Below are positions 32,884 to 42,000 of a stretch of 64,000 nucleotides of DNA, in pieces. Positions within the stretch are counted from its first letter, which is position 1. Every line of letters begins with the position of its first letter. Location: the NCBI GenBank assembly GCA_035650075.1, contig DASRII010000229.1:27055-91054 (forward strand), written 5' to 3'. This DNA comes from DASSUC01 sp035650075 (lineage in GTDB: Bacteria > Actinomycetota > Actinomycetes > Mycobacteriales > Micromonosporaceae). The notes below the pieces were generated by a model. That model searched no databases. It saw only the letters and a program-made list of their open reading frames with translations, and was not told the origin of the DNA. Position numbers and translations under genes: made by a program.

Positions 32884-35800
32884 TGGAACACCTTGTGTTT
32901 GATCACATCGGCCAGTACACCTCCGCCGAGCTCACCGGAGATGCTGGGCCACGACTCCTGGACGATACCTTTGTAGACGTGTGCGCTGCGCTGGACGAGA
33001 CCCGGCACCCGCGCCGAGCCGGGGTGGCGGGGCAGTGCGAGCGTACGTAGCGATTGGTGCGTGAGGCGCAGCGACTTGACACCCGCGGCCGTGAACAACT
33101 GGCGTGCGTCCTGGCCGACCAGCTCCTTGGTCGCGAGTTTGCCGACGCTCGTGCCCGCTCGGGCGCTCGAGGCGGCGCGCGCGGCGAAGGAGCCGGCACT
33201 CCGGGCAAAGGTACCGGCCGCCGCACCGGCCGCCTCGCCCAGCACGAACCCGACTCCCGCGCCCAACGCGCCAAAGACCCCACCGATGACGGCGGAAACC
33301 ACAATGTCCTTGAGGCCCTTGCCCTCCACGGCCGCGGTGACCGCACCGCCGACCGCACCGGCGAGCGCGCCACACGCCAGCGAACCGGCCCCCATCGTGA
33401 TGGCCATGCAGGCGGACGCGACCAGCAGCCCGGCCCCGATGCCGATGATCTGAGCCTTGTGATCCTTGACCCAGTCGACCGCCTTGTTCCACCAGTTCTT
33501 CTTCGCCTCCTTCTTGGGTTCCTTCTTCGGCTGGCTCGGCGCCTTTGGTGTGGCCCCAGGCCCGGGCACGTCGTACGTGGCGCCACACTCGCCGAACTTG
33601 CGGCACTCGTACCGTCGCTGCCGCTTCTCCTCAGCTCGCTTCTCCGCGCGGCTGCGGTTCATCTCGGCCTGGAATGCCCGGTCGTCCGCGCCGCCGCACA
33701 CGTCGAGGCAGATGGTGGGGGCGAGTCCGTCCGGGTCGCTGGATGTGACCGGTGAGCCGCTGGCGTAGCTGTACCCGTGCATCTGCTGCGGATCGTTCTG
33801 GTCGACGAACGGGTCGACGCTCACGAAGCGTCCGATCGACGGGTCGTACTCGCGGGCGCCGAGGTGGACCAGACCGGTGTTGTCGACGGTGCCGCCGACG
33901 AAGCCCTTGCTGTTGGGCCAGCCGGGCTGCGCGCCACGCGGCGTGCCGAACGGCGTCTGGCGTCGAGTGGTGGTTGCCTGGGACACCGCGTCTATCGCGG
34001 TCTGCTGGGTACCTTGATGGTCACCGCCGAACCAGGTGAGGCCGGCGGCGGTCCGGCTGGCGATGGTGGAGCTGCGGTAGCCGTAGTAACGGGTGCAGGT
34101 ACGCGCACCGGTCGTGGTGGTGTAACGCAACTCCTGTCCCGGCAGGTAGAGCGTCTTGCCGGTGGGATCCCGACGGACGAGCCGGTTGCCGTCGGCATCG
34201 TAGACATAGGTCGTCGTACCGGTGCTGTCTGTGGACGTCTCCAGGTGGCCCTCGGGGTCCCAGGTGAGCGTCTGCGGCCCCGCCGCGGCGGTCGGCCTGC
34301 CGAGCGTGTTGCCGGCGGTGTCGTACGTGTACGACGCGGTGCGCGTGCCGGTGTTGTCGGTCGTCGACGTGCCGGTGACGGTGTGTGGGCGCGGGCCACC
34401 CGCGGCGGGGTAGGTGTAGGTCGTCGTGACATCGCCGGCGGGCGTGGCATGGTCGACCTGGTTCAGCCGGTTGCCGGTCTTGTCGTAGGCCCAGGACAGC
34501 CAGTACCTTGCCGGCCCGCCCAGCCCGCTCGGCGTCGGGTTCGCGGCGCACGAGCCGCTCGCTGGGGTCCAGGCTTCGGTGAGCCGCTGCAGGTAGTCCT
34601 GCCGGAAGCACTGGTGGTCACCGGTCGCGGTGTCCGAGATGCGGGTGATGTTCCCCGCGTTGTCGTACGTGTAGTTCAGGTCGGCGACCGTGGCGGGCGT
34701 ACCGGACTCGCGCTGGGTAACGATGCGGGTGAGCCGGTTCGTGTCCGGCTCCCGAGCGTAGGCCAGCCACGTCTTGTAGCCGGTGCCACTGAACAGTCCA
34801 GTGTGGAGAGTCAGCTGGTCGATCAGGCCCAGTGCGTTGTAGCGCGTGTCCGACACGTAGCTGAACTCGCTGGTGCCATACACCGTGGACAGCCAGATCG
34901 GTAGACCGAGGGTCTGGTCGTAGTGGTAGTCGAGGGACTCGCCGGGCAGGTCTCCAGCAGCGGGCACCGTCGACCAGTCAGGGCTGCCGTCGGCCAGGTA
35001 ACCGGAGCGGTACGTGTAGACACCGTCCAGCCCGACTTCGGACGGCGGTACGGTGATTCGGTGCTCGGTCGGCTCGTAGAGGTCGTTGTAGCTGACGATC
35101 TCGTCCACATAGGAGCTGCTGCCGATGTTGCGGATGGAACTGGTCAGGTAGCCCTTGGCGACTGTGTCGTACGTCCACCGGGCCCGAGCCGTGCCGACCA
35201 CCGCGGTCAGGTAGACGGCCGTCTTCCGGCCGAGGGCGTCGTACGTGTAGACGAGCTTCTTGTTACGGGCATCGGTGGTGGACGTGATCTGGCCGGCGTT
35301 GTCGTAGGTCAGCGTGGTGGTGCCCTTGTCGGGATCCACCATGGTCCGCTGTCGGCCGAGCAGATCGAATGTGGAGTCCCAATGGTTCCCGACCGGATCG
35401 GTCACCGAGGTCAGCTGGCCCTTGCGGTCGTAGGTGTACGTCGTCGTGTCGGAGGGGCCGGTTGGAGTCGGCGCCTGGAACTGGCGGAAGGCGACCGTGC
35501 GTCCGTCCACGTCAACAACGGTCGAGGTGGCCGTGCCACCGGCCGGCGGCGTCACGTCGGTGTGGTCACCACCGTAACTCGTGCGGGTTCGCCAACGTTC
35601 CACTGTGTACGGCTGGAATATTTCGTCGGTAGCCCGTCCCGTACCGTCGAAGACCGACCTTGTCTGGTTCGGCACATCGGTCGGATCGGCGGGCCGGACC
35701 AATGTCGTGCCCGCCGGGCCACGGTTGTCGTAGTAGGCACCGTAGCTGCGCACGGCCCGCCCGACGGTGTCGTAGAAAATATCGGTGAGTATCCGGCCTC

Positions 35801-38800
35801 CGGAGGGCGACGGCGACTGGGTCTGCCGGCTCCGCAGCATCCCGTCGAGCAGCGCGTACGTGGTGACGTAGCCACTGCCGCTCGGTAACAGCTTGGCCGT
35901 GGTCACCACGGTTGGGGCATCGTTGCGCAGCAGGTACGCGAAGGTGAAGTTCGCCGTCTGGGTGGCCCGGTCGCGACCCGGTGTCCAGACCGCCGTGAGT
36001 CGGCCGAGGCCGTCGTACGCCAGGTCGGTGCGCTTACCGTTGGGATCGACGGTCGATGTCGGTGACCCGAATGCCGGGTCGAGGTTCGCCCGCGTCTCGT
36101 GCAGCAACGGGTTCGTGTCCGTCCTCGCCGTGACCGGTCCACCGGTCGAGGGAGTATAGGCGGTAAGCGTGTGACGGTTCAGCGCATCCCAGGTGTCGAC
36201 GGACCGGCCGTGGGCGTCGTACGACGTGCCGGATACCGTGACGAAAGTCGGGCTCCCGGCGTTCCACGCGTCGGCCTGCTGGACCAGGGTCTCGTCGCCC
36301 TTGCTGGGCGCCGTACCCCAAGCCTGGTTGTCGTAGGACGACTTCACGTCGGAGATGACGTCGTTCTCGTCGGCCACCGGCTGCGCACAGCCGACCGCGA
36401 ACCGCTGCTCGCGGTGCTCGGCCTCGACCACCCACGCGGTGGTGTTGCGGGGTTCGTAGACGGTTCTCGTGCACTGCTGGTCATCGGTCACCGCCAGGTC
36501 GCCCTCGTCATCCACGGTGATCGGCATGCCGTACCCGTCGAACGACGTCGTGACCCGGGTCTGCCGGGCCGGCCGGCCGCCGTCCAGCGCCGTGCGGTTG
36601 ACGACGATCGCGGTGTTGGTGAACCGGGCGTGCACGGTGTCCCCGTTGATGGTCCGCGTGGCGGTCGGCGCGGAGGCCCACGGCGTGTTGACCGTGGCGG
36701 ACACCTCGGCGCCGCCGGGGCCGTTGTAGGTGATCTGCTCGCGAACCGAACCGGCCCACCAGTCCTCGTCGTTGATGCCGTCGATGACGACGGTCCGGCT
36801 ACCGGTCGGCTGCTTGTCGCCGTGCATCCCGCGGAAGTACCGGGTGGTCGAGTATGTCTGCTCCCCCGGGTCGCCCATCGTCACACCGACGGTGCCGTAG
36901 CCGCGCCAAACCGACCACGTCTTGTACTCGGGACCGATGATGCCGTCGTCGTCGGTGTAGTGCCACGCCGGGTCGCCGAGATACGAGTAGTGGTACGCGA
37001 CGCGTGGGCTGCCGAACGGCGGTACGCCACCGGTGTTGTCGGCCTCCACGATGTCCGTGACGACGTACTTGTGGAACCAGTCCTGCACCGGGGTGGTAAA
37101 GCCGTCCGGCTTCCATTTCACCGGATAGCAGCGCCGGTTGTTGGCGTGCGGGGTGGGCTTGGGACCGGTGGCCGTGCAGTCCGAGCCGGAGTAGGTTACC
37201 GAGACCGTTCCGCCGCTCTCGGTCCGGATGCGGGCCAGCCGGTGCCAGTTCATCGAGGTGGCGAAGTCCACGCCGTCGACCCGGTTGTTCAACGCCACCG
37301 GCGTGAACTCGACGTCGGGCATGGTGGTGTTCTGCCCACCCGCCAGACCGACGTGGGCCAGTCGATCCAGCCACAGACCCGCCCGGTTGGTGTCGCCCGG
37401 GTTCGGGAACGAGTGGGTCAGCGTCCACCGCTCCACGTTCCGCAGGGCCGAGACTCCCGGGTCCCAGACCTGGGTTGTCACTGTGGACAGTCGGCGTGTG
37501 GTCCAGAATGTCGGCCCGATGTTGTCGCACGGCGACCCGGTGCACTCCTGGTCCCAGGGTGTGTCCGTCCAGTGTGTACCGTCATGGATGGAGCAGCTTG
37601 CCAGGCACCGGTCCGCGTAGCCGAGCGCCACCCGGGCCGGCGGGAGGCCGGTGAACACGCTGTCGGTGGACGCGGTGCGCTGGTCGGTGCCGTAGTCCAG
37701 GTGGTCCAGCCAACCGGCCCGCACGTAGGAGACCGGGTTGGTGGTGGCGTTGTTGCGGGCGTACTTGTTCGTCTCCGTGGCGTACCACAGGGACATGGTG
37801 TTCTTGTGGATGTCGACGACGTAGTCGAGGTTCCAGCGCCACGCCTGGGTACATGACGAGTTCGCGAACGAGGTGGCGTGGCACGGCTCTCCGGCGTGGT
37901 TGCCGAACACCGGCGCCGTCCACGTCGACGCGGTCTCCGGCTTGCCCGAAGCCCAGCCGGGCAGGCGGTTCAGGCCGAACCAGTACTGCGTCCCGTCCGT
38001 CGTCGTGACCACCCAGTGCTCACCGTTGTCGTCCCCGTTGGCCGCACCGGTGAACCGCTGCACCCGCGAACCGTCGTCGCCGCGGAGGTGCCAGCGTCCC
38101 TCGGTGGCGTTGTAGAGCAGCTCTCCGGAGTGCCCCGCCAGCGAGAGCGTGGCGTTGTCGGTAGCCCAGCACTGGTCGCCGACGTCGAGGGAACTGTTGT
38201 TGCCGCCGGCCTTGTCGTCGTTGCACGAGCGGTACCTGCGCTCGATGTAGCCGCCGGCCGACAGCTCGAAGCCCTCGCCCACAATGGACGGTTGGTTGTT
38301 GTTGGCGGGCTGTCGGCCGTCGACGGACTGCGCCGAATAGGACAGGGTCACGCCGGGGGACGGACCGCCCGCGGCCGGGGGCGAGCGCATCGGGTAGGAC
38401 CACGAGAAGTCACCCGAGCTCCCACCCGCCGACCAGGTCGACGACTGCTGCAGCGAGGTCGCCTTGTAGTCGCCCGCCGGCCCGGATGCACCGGCCGTGA
38501 CCGCCAGCAGCCCTGCCCCCGGGATGGTGCCGGACACGCTGCCAGCCACCCAGTCGTTGCGCGACGGCAGCACCCGCCCCGACGACACGTCGACCAGCCT
38601 CAGCCGGCTCGCCCAGTCCGCGCCGTACGCGTTGCGGAATCCGCGATAGTCCACCGTCAACTCTGCCGCCCCGGAGACCCGCAGCAGCAGACCACGCACC
38701 CCGGCGGCCGCCGTCTGGGCGCGGTCGAGCACCTCGACGCGTACCCGATCCGGCGAACCCGCGGCACGACCGACCCAGACGGGCAACCCACCGACCCGCG

Positions 38801-39065
38801 CAGGTGCGGCCTCCACAGTGGATACTTCGGTCGCCCCGGCCGCCGGCCACACCGGTGCGGGTCGCTGGGTGCCGTCCGGAACGGGTGGCGGGACAGGTGC
38901 GCCACCCGGTCGGATGTCCACGGTCGGCACCGGTTCGATCGGTGTCACCGCGGGCGGCTTGTTCCGGGCCGCCGGCGCGGCGACAGCCGTTGTGTCGTGC
39001 AGGGTCGTCGCGAGCGCGGCGACGAGGAGTAGCGCTATACAACGGCGAGCGGACACGACAGCCAC
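32880..39065 (-). CDS. Secreted RHS/YD-repeat protein with variable C-terminal tail
   Basis: 2061 residues. A signal peptide (IALLLVAALATT) comes first, then a long N-terminal region and YD repeats (TYDNAGNITRI, TYTYDTAGNTLG, YVYDADGNRLVR) forming the RHS cage. The RHS core GAREYDPSIGRFVSVDPF lies near 1728-1750 and the closing SDPDGL ends at residue 1781. The 280-residue tail has a basic linker, a Gly/Ala-rich hydrophobic block at about 1868-1960, and a last segment of about 100 residues with no family I recognise. GTG 39065 lies one base after the upstream stop. In polymorphic toxins this tail is the toxin; here that is only inferred. Confidence 0.9.
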   Translation of the reverse strand: MAVVSARRCIALLLVAALATTLHDTTAVAAPAARNKPPAVTPIEPVPTVDIRPGGAPVPPPVPDGTQRPAPVWPAAGATEVSTVEAAPARVGGLPVWVGRAAGSPDRVRVEVLDRAQTAAAGVRGLLLRVSGAAELTVDYRGFRNAYGADWASRLRLVDVSSGRVLPSRNDWVAGSVSGTIPGAGLLAVTAGASGPAGDYKATSLQQSSTWSAGGSSGDFSWSYPMRSPPAAGGPSPGVTLSYSAQSVDGRQPANNNQPSIVGEGFELSAGGYIERRYRSCNDDKAGGNNSSLDVGDQCWATDNATLSLAGHSGELLYNATEGRWHLRGDDGSRVQRFTGAANGDDNGEHWVVTTTDGTQYWFGLNRLPGWASGKPETASTWTAPVFGNHAGEPCHATSFANSSCTQAWRWNLDYVVDIHKNTMSLWYATETNKYARNNATTNPVSYVRAGWLDHLDYGTDQRTASTDSVFTGLPPARVALGYADRCLASCSIHDGTHWTDTPWDQECTGSPCDNIGPTFWTTRRLSTVTTQVWDPGVSALRNVERWTLTHSFPNPGDTNRAGLWLDRLAHVGLAGGQNTTMPDVEFTPVALNNRVDGVDFATSMNWHRLARIRTESGGTVSVTYSGSDCTATGPKPTPHANNRRCYPVKWKPDGFTTPVQDWFHKYVVTDIVEADNTGGVPPFGSPRVAYHYSYLGDPAWHYTDDDGIIGPEYKTWSVWRGYGTVGVTMGDPGEQTYSTTRYFRGMHGDKQPTGSRTVVIDGINDEDWWAGSVREQITYNGPGGAEVSATVNTPWASAPTATRTINGDTVHARFTNTAIVVNRTALDGGRPARQTRVTTSFDGYGMPITVDDEGDLAVTDDQQCTRTVYEPRNTTAWVVEAEHREQRFAVGCAQPVADENDVISDVKSSYDNQAWGTAPSKGDETLVQQADAWNAGSPTFVTVSGTSYDAHGRSVDTWDALNRHTLTAYTPSTGGPVTARTDTNPLLHETRANLDPAFGSPTSTVDPNGKRTDLAYDGLGRLTAVWTPGRDRATQTANFTFAYLLRNDAPTVVTTAKLLPSGSGYVTTYALLDGMLRSRQTQSPSPSGGRILTDIFYDTVGRAVRSYGAYYDNRGPAGTTLVRPADPTDVPNQTRSVFDGTGRATDEIFQPYTVERWRTRTSYGGDHTDVTPPAGGTATSTVVDVDGRTVAFRQFQAPTPTGPSDTTTYTYDRKGQLTSVTDPVGNHWDSTFDLLGRQRTMVDPDKGTTTLTYDNAGQITSTTDARNKKLVYTYDALGRKTAVYLTAVVGTARARWTYDTVAKGYLTSSIRNIGSSSYVDEIVSYNDLYEPTEHRITVPPSEVGLDGVYTYRSGYLADGSPDWSTVPAAGDLPGESLDYHYDQTLGLPIWLSTVYGTSEFSYVSDTRYNALGLIDQLTLHTGLFSGTGYKTWLAYAREPDTNRLTRIVTQRESGTPATVADLNYTYDNAGNITRISDTATGDHQCFRQDYLQRLTEAWTPASGSCAANPTPSGLGGPARYWLSWAYDKTGNRLNQVDHATPAGDVTTTYTYPAAGGPRPHTVTGTSTTDNTGTRTASYTYDTAGNTLGRPTAAAGPQTLTWDPEGHLETSTDSTGTTTYVYDADGNRLVRRDPTGKTLYLPGQELRYTTTTGARTCTRYYGYRSSTIASRTAAGLTWFGGDHQGTQQTAIDAVSQATTTRRQTPFGTPRGAQPGWPNSKGFVGGTVDNTGLVHLGAREYDPSIGRFVSVDPFVDQNDPQQMHGYSYASGSPVTSSDPDGLAPTICLDVCGGADDRAFQAEMNRSRAEKRAEEKRQRRYECRKFGECGATYDVPGPGATPKAPSQPKKEPKKEAKKNWWNKAVDWVKDHKAQIIGIGAGLLVASACMAITMGAGSLACGALAGAVGGAVTAAVEGKGLKDIVVSAVIGGVFGALGAGVGFVLGEAAGAAAGTFARSAGSFAARAASSARAGTSVGKLATKELVGQDARQLFTAAGVKSLRLTHQSLRTLALPRHPGSARVPGLVQRSAHVYKGIVQESWPSISGELGGGVLADVIKHKVFH

Positions 39066-39066
39066 C

Positions 39067-42000
39067 TCAGCTCGACGGAGGGATGAAGGTGATGGCTTCG
39101 CCGTTGCGTAGCAGCGGCTGATTCACCACGTACGGCAGGCCGTTGACCCCGGCGGCGTCTTCGATGCCGGCGGTCGTTCCGCGCGGCCAGCCGCCCTGTT
39201 CCAACGTGCCGTCCAGTGACGCGTAGTTGAACGTGATCCGCCCGTTCTCGTGCAGGATCACCTCGACGGTGACGCGTTTGTCGACGGGTTGACCGAAGAC
39301 GGCCGCGTCCCGCCACTCGATGACGAACTGCCGGTTGGGCGCGGTACCGACAACCGTGGTGCGCACGGTGGCGGAGGCGTCGACCAGGAAGAGGTCGGCC
39401 CAGTAGGGCGCGATCACCCCGTTGGGTGCGGCCGTGTTCGGCATCGGTGCCGGGTCCGGCCGGCTCTCGCCGGGATTGGTCACGTAGATGGCGCCGTTGG
39501 TGTCCACCCAGATCGAGGTGTACTGCTGGCCGTAGAGCCGTACCGGGAACGGCAGCGTCAGCGGCGCGACGACGTCGTCTCCGGTGAGCGTGAGCACGGT
39601 GGTGTTCGCCGGCACGAACGGCGTCGACGTCACCTCGCAGGTGTAGCCGTACCCGTCGACGCGCCGCGCGACCGCGAACTGTACCGTGACCGGCGCGACG
39701 AGCTCGAGCTGCTGTACCTCCGCCGCGCGGCCGCACGGACCGCCGATCTGCGCGGACACCGAATAGTTGCCCGGCACGAAGTACAGCTGGTATGTGCCGT
39801 TGGCGGCCGTCGTCGCGGACGGCGCACCCGTCCCCAGCGACACGGTGGCCCCGGCCACGGGTGCCCCGGTCACCGCGTCCACCACCGTGCCGGACATCAC
39901 CGGAAGCTGGGGCGAGGGGTGGAACACGATGGACTGACCCGAGGCCAGTACCGGCTTGGCGAACGAGTACTCGTAGCCGCCGAAGCCGATCGGGTCCTCG
40001 AGCCCGACCGCGGCGTCCGCGCCCTGCTCCAGCGAGCCGGACAGGCCCGCGTAGTTGAGCGTGATGTCGCCGCCCTCCTCGAAGATGACCTCGACGGTGA
40101 CCTTCACGGTCGAGTTCCCGAAGAAGGCCGCCTCCCGCCATTCGATGACGAACCTGCGGTTCGGTGCCGCCCCGACCACCGCCGTGCGCACGCTCGCCGA
40201 CGCCGGATCGATGACCAGGTCACGCCAGAACGCGGCCACCAGACCGTTGGGCAACGCCGCGTCGGGGATCGGCGCCGCCTGGTCCGGGTACGAGCTCTCG
40301 GGTGGGATCAGCGCGACGAACCCGTTGGTGGACACGTGTACCGACCCGTACGACTGGCCGTAGAACATGACCGGGAACGGCGTGGCCACCTGCAGCACGT
40401 TGTCGTCACCATTCAGCGGCAGCACGGTGCCGTCGGCCGGCACGAACGCCGCGGAGCGGACCTGGCACGAGTACCCGAAGCCATCGGTCACCGGGCGCAG
40501 CGGAAGGTCCACAGTGGAGTTCGCGAAGAGCTGGACGTCGACCGAGGCCGCGATGGCGCACCGCGTACCCAACTGGCCCGCCACGCGGTAGTTGCCGGGC
40601 TCGAGGCCGGCGAACGTGTATCGGCCGTCCGCCGCCGTCGTCGCGGTCCGCCCGGCCGGGGCCAGGTTGACCAGCAGCCCGGCGACGGGCGAGCCGGTGG
40701 CGTTGTCCCGCACGATGCCGGTCAGCGTGTACTCCTGGATCGGCACCGGGTCGCCGGGGAAGTCGAACACCACCGCCGTACCGTTGGCCAGGACGGCCTG
40801 CCGGAACGAGTACTGGATGCCGACCTCGCCCCCCGGGCTCTCGATGCCGACGACCGCCTGCTCCCCCTTCTCCGGCGCGGTATCCAGGCCGGAGTAGTTG
40901 ACCGTCGCGTCGCCGTTCTCGCCGAGGAGTACCTCCGCGGTCAGCCGCGCGGTCGTGTCCCCCTTGCGGTACACGTTGCGCCACTCGACCACGAACTTGC
41001 GGTTCGGCGCCGACCCGGTCGTGGCCGTGCGCACGCTCGCCGACGCGTCCACCACCAGGTCGTCCCAGAACGCCGCGACCATCGAGTTCGGCGCCGACGG
41101 TGCCGGGATGTTCGTGCCGTCGTACGGGTGGGACCCGCCCGGGTTCGCGAAGGACACGTACCCGTTGGTGTCCACCCACAGCGTCGTCACGGCGGACTCG
41201 TAGAACGGCACCGGGAACGGCAGGCTCACCTGCGCCACCGCGTCGTCCCCGGTCAGCGATAGCACGGTGGTGTTGGCCGGCACGAACGCCTGGGACTCGA
41301 TCCGGCACGTGTAGCCGAACGCGTCGCCCATAGGCGCGACGAACAGATCCTGCGTCGTCGGGCCGAGCACGGTGACGAGCGTGGCGGCGGACAGCGCACA
41401 CCGGTCGCCGACGACGGCGGCGAGCGTGTACGTCCCGGCCCCGATACCGGGGAAGGAGAAAGTGCCGTTGGCGGCGGAGGTGGTCGACAGCCCGCCCGGG
41501 TCCAGCCGCACCTGCGCACCGGCGAGCGGGGCGCCGCTGACCGCGTCCCGGACCACGCCGGCGAGGCTGGCCGCTGCCCGGCCCTGGAACGCGGCGGTGG
41601 CGACGAGACTCTGGTCGCCGGTCGCGTCGACGGTGCGGGCGTACACCGTCACCGTCCCCGCGGTCGTGACGGGCACGTTCACCGTCACCGGCTGGCCCGG
41701 CGCCGGCGGCGTCGCGGTCAGCGGGGTCGCGCCGTCGCTGGCGATGCCATACCGGTACGAGGTGACGTTCGTGTCCCCGCCGGCGTCGAACCGGACCGCG
41801 ATCGAGCCGCCGACGTCGGCGACCGTGCCGTTCGGGAAGGAGATCGCGGGCTTCAGCGGCCAGGACATCAGGTTGATCTGGTTGGCGTCGAGCACGGTCT
41901 GGAACACCCGGACGTCGTCGATCGTGGCGTTGAAGAAGTGGCTCGCCACGCCGGCGTACTTCATCTGCCCGATCGTCAGCCGGCCGGTCGCGTTGAAGGC

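Noticed and set aside
36099..37856. A 585-residue plus-strand open frame in the RHS gene
   Set aside because: YD repeats on the minus strand are continuous through this stretch; the plus frame is a shadow.
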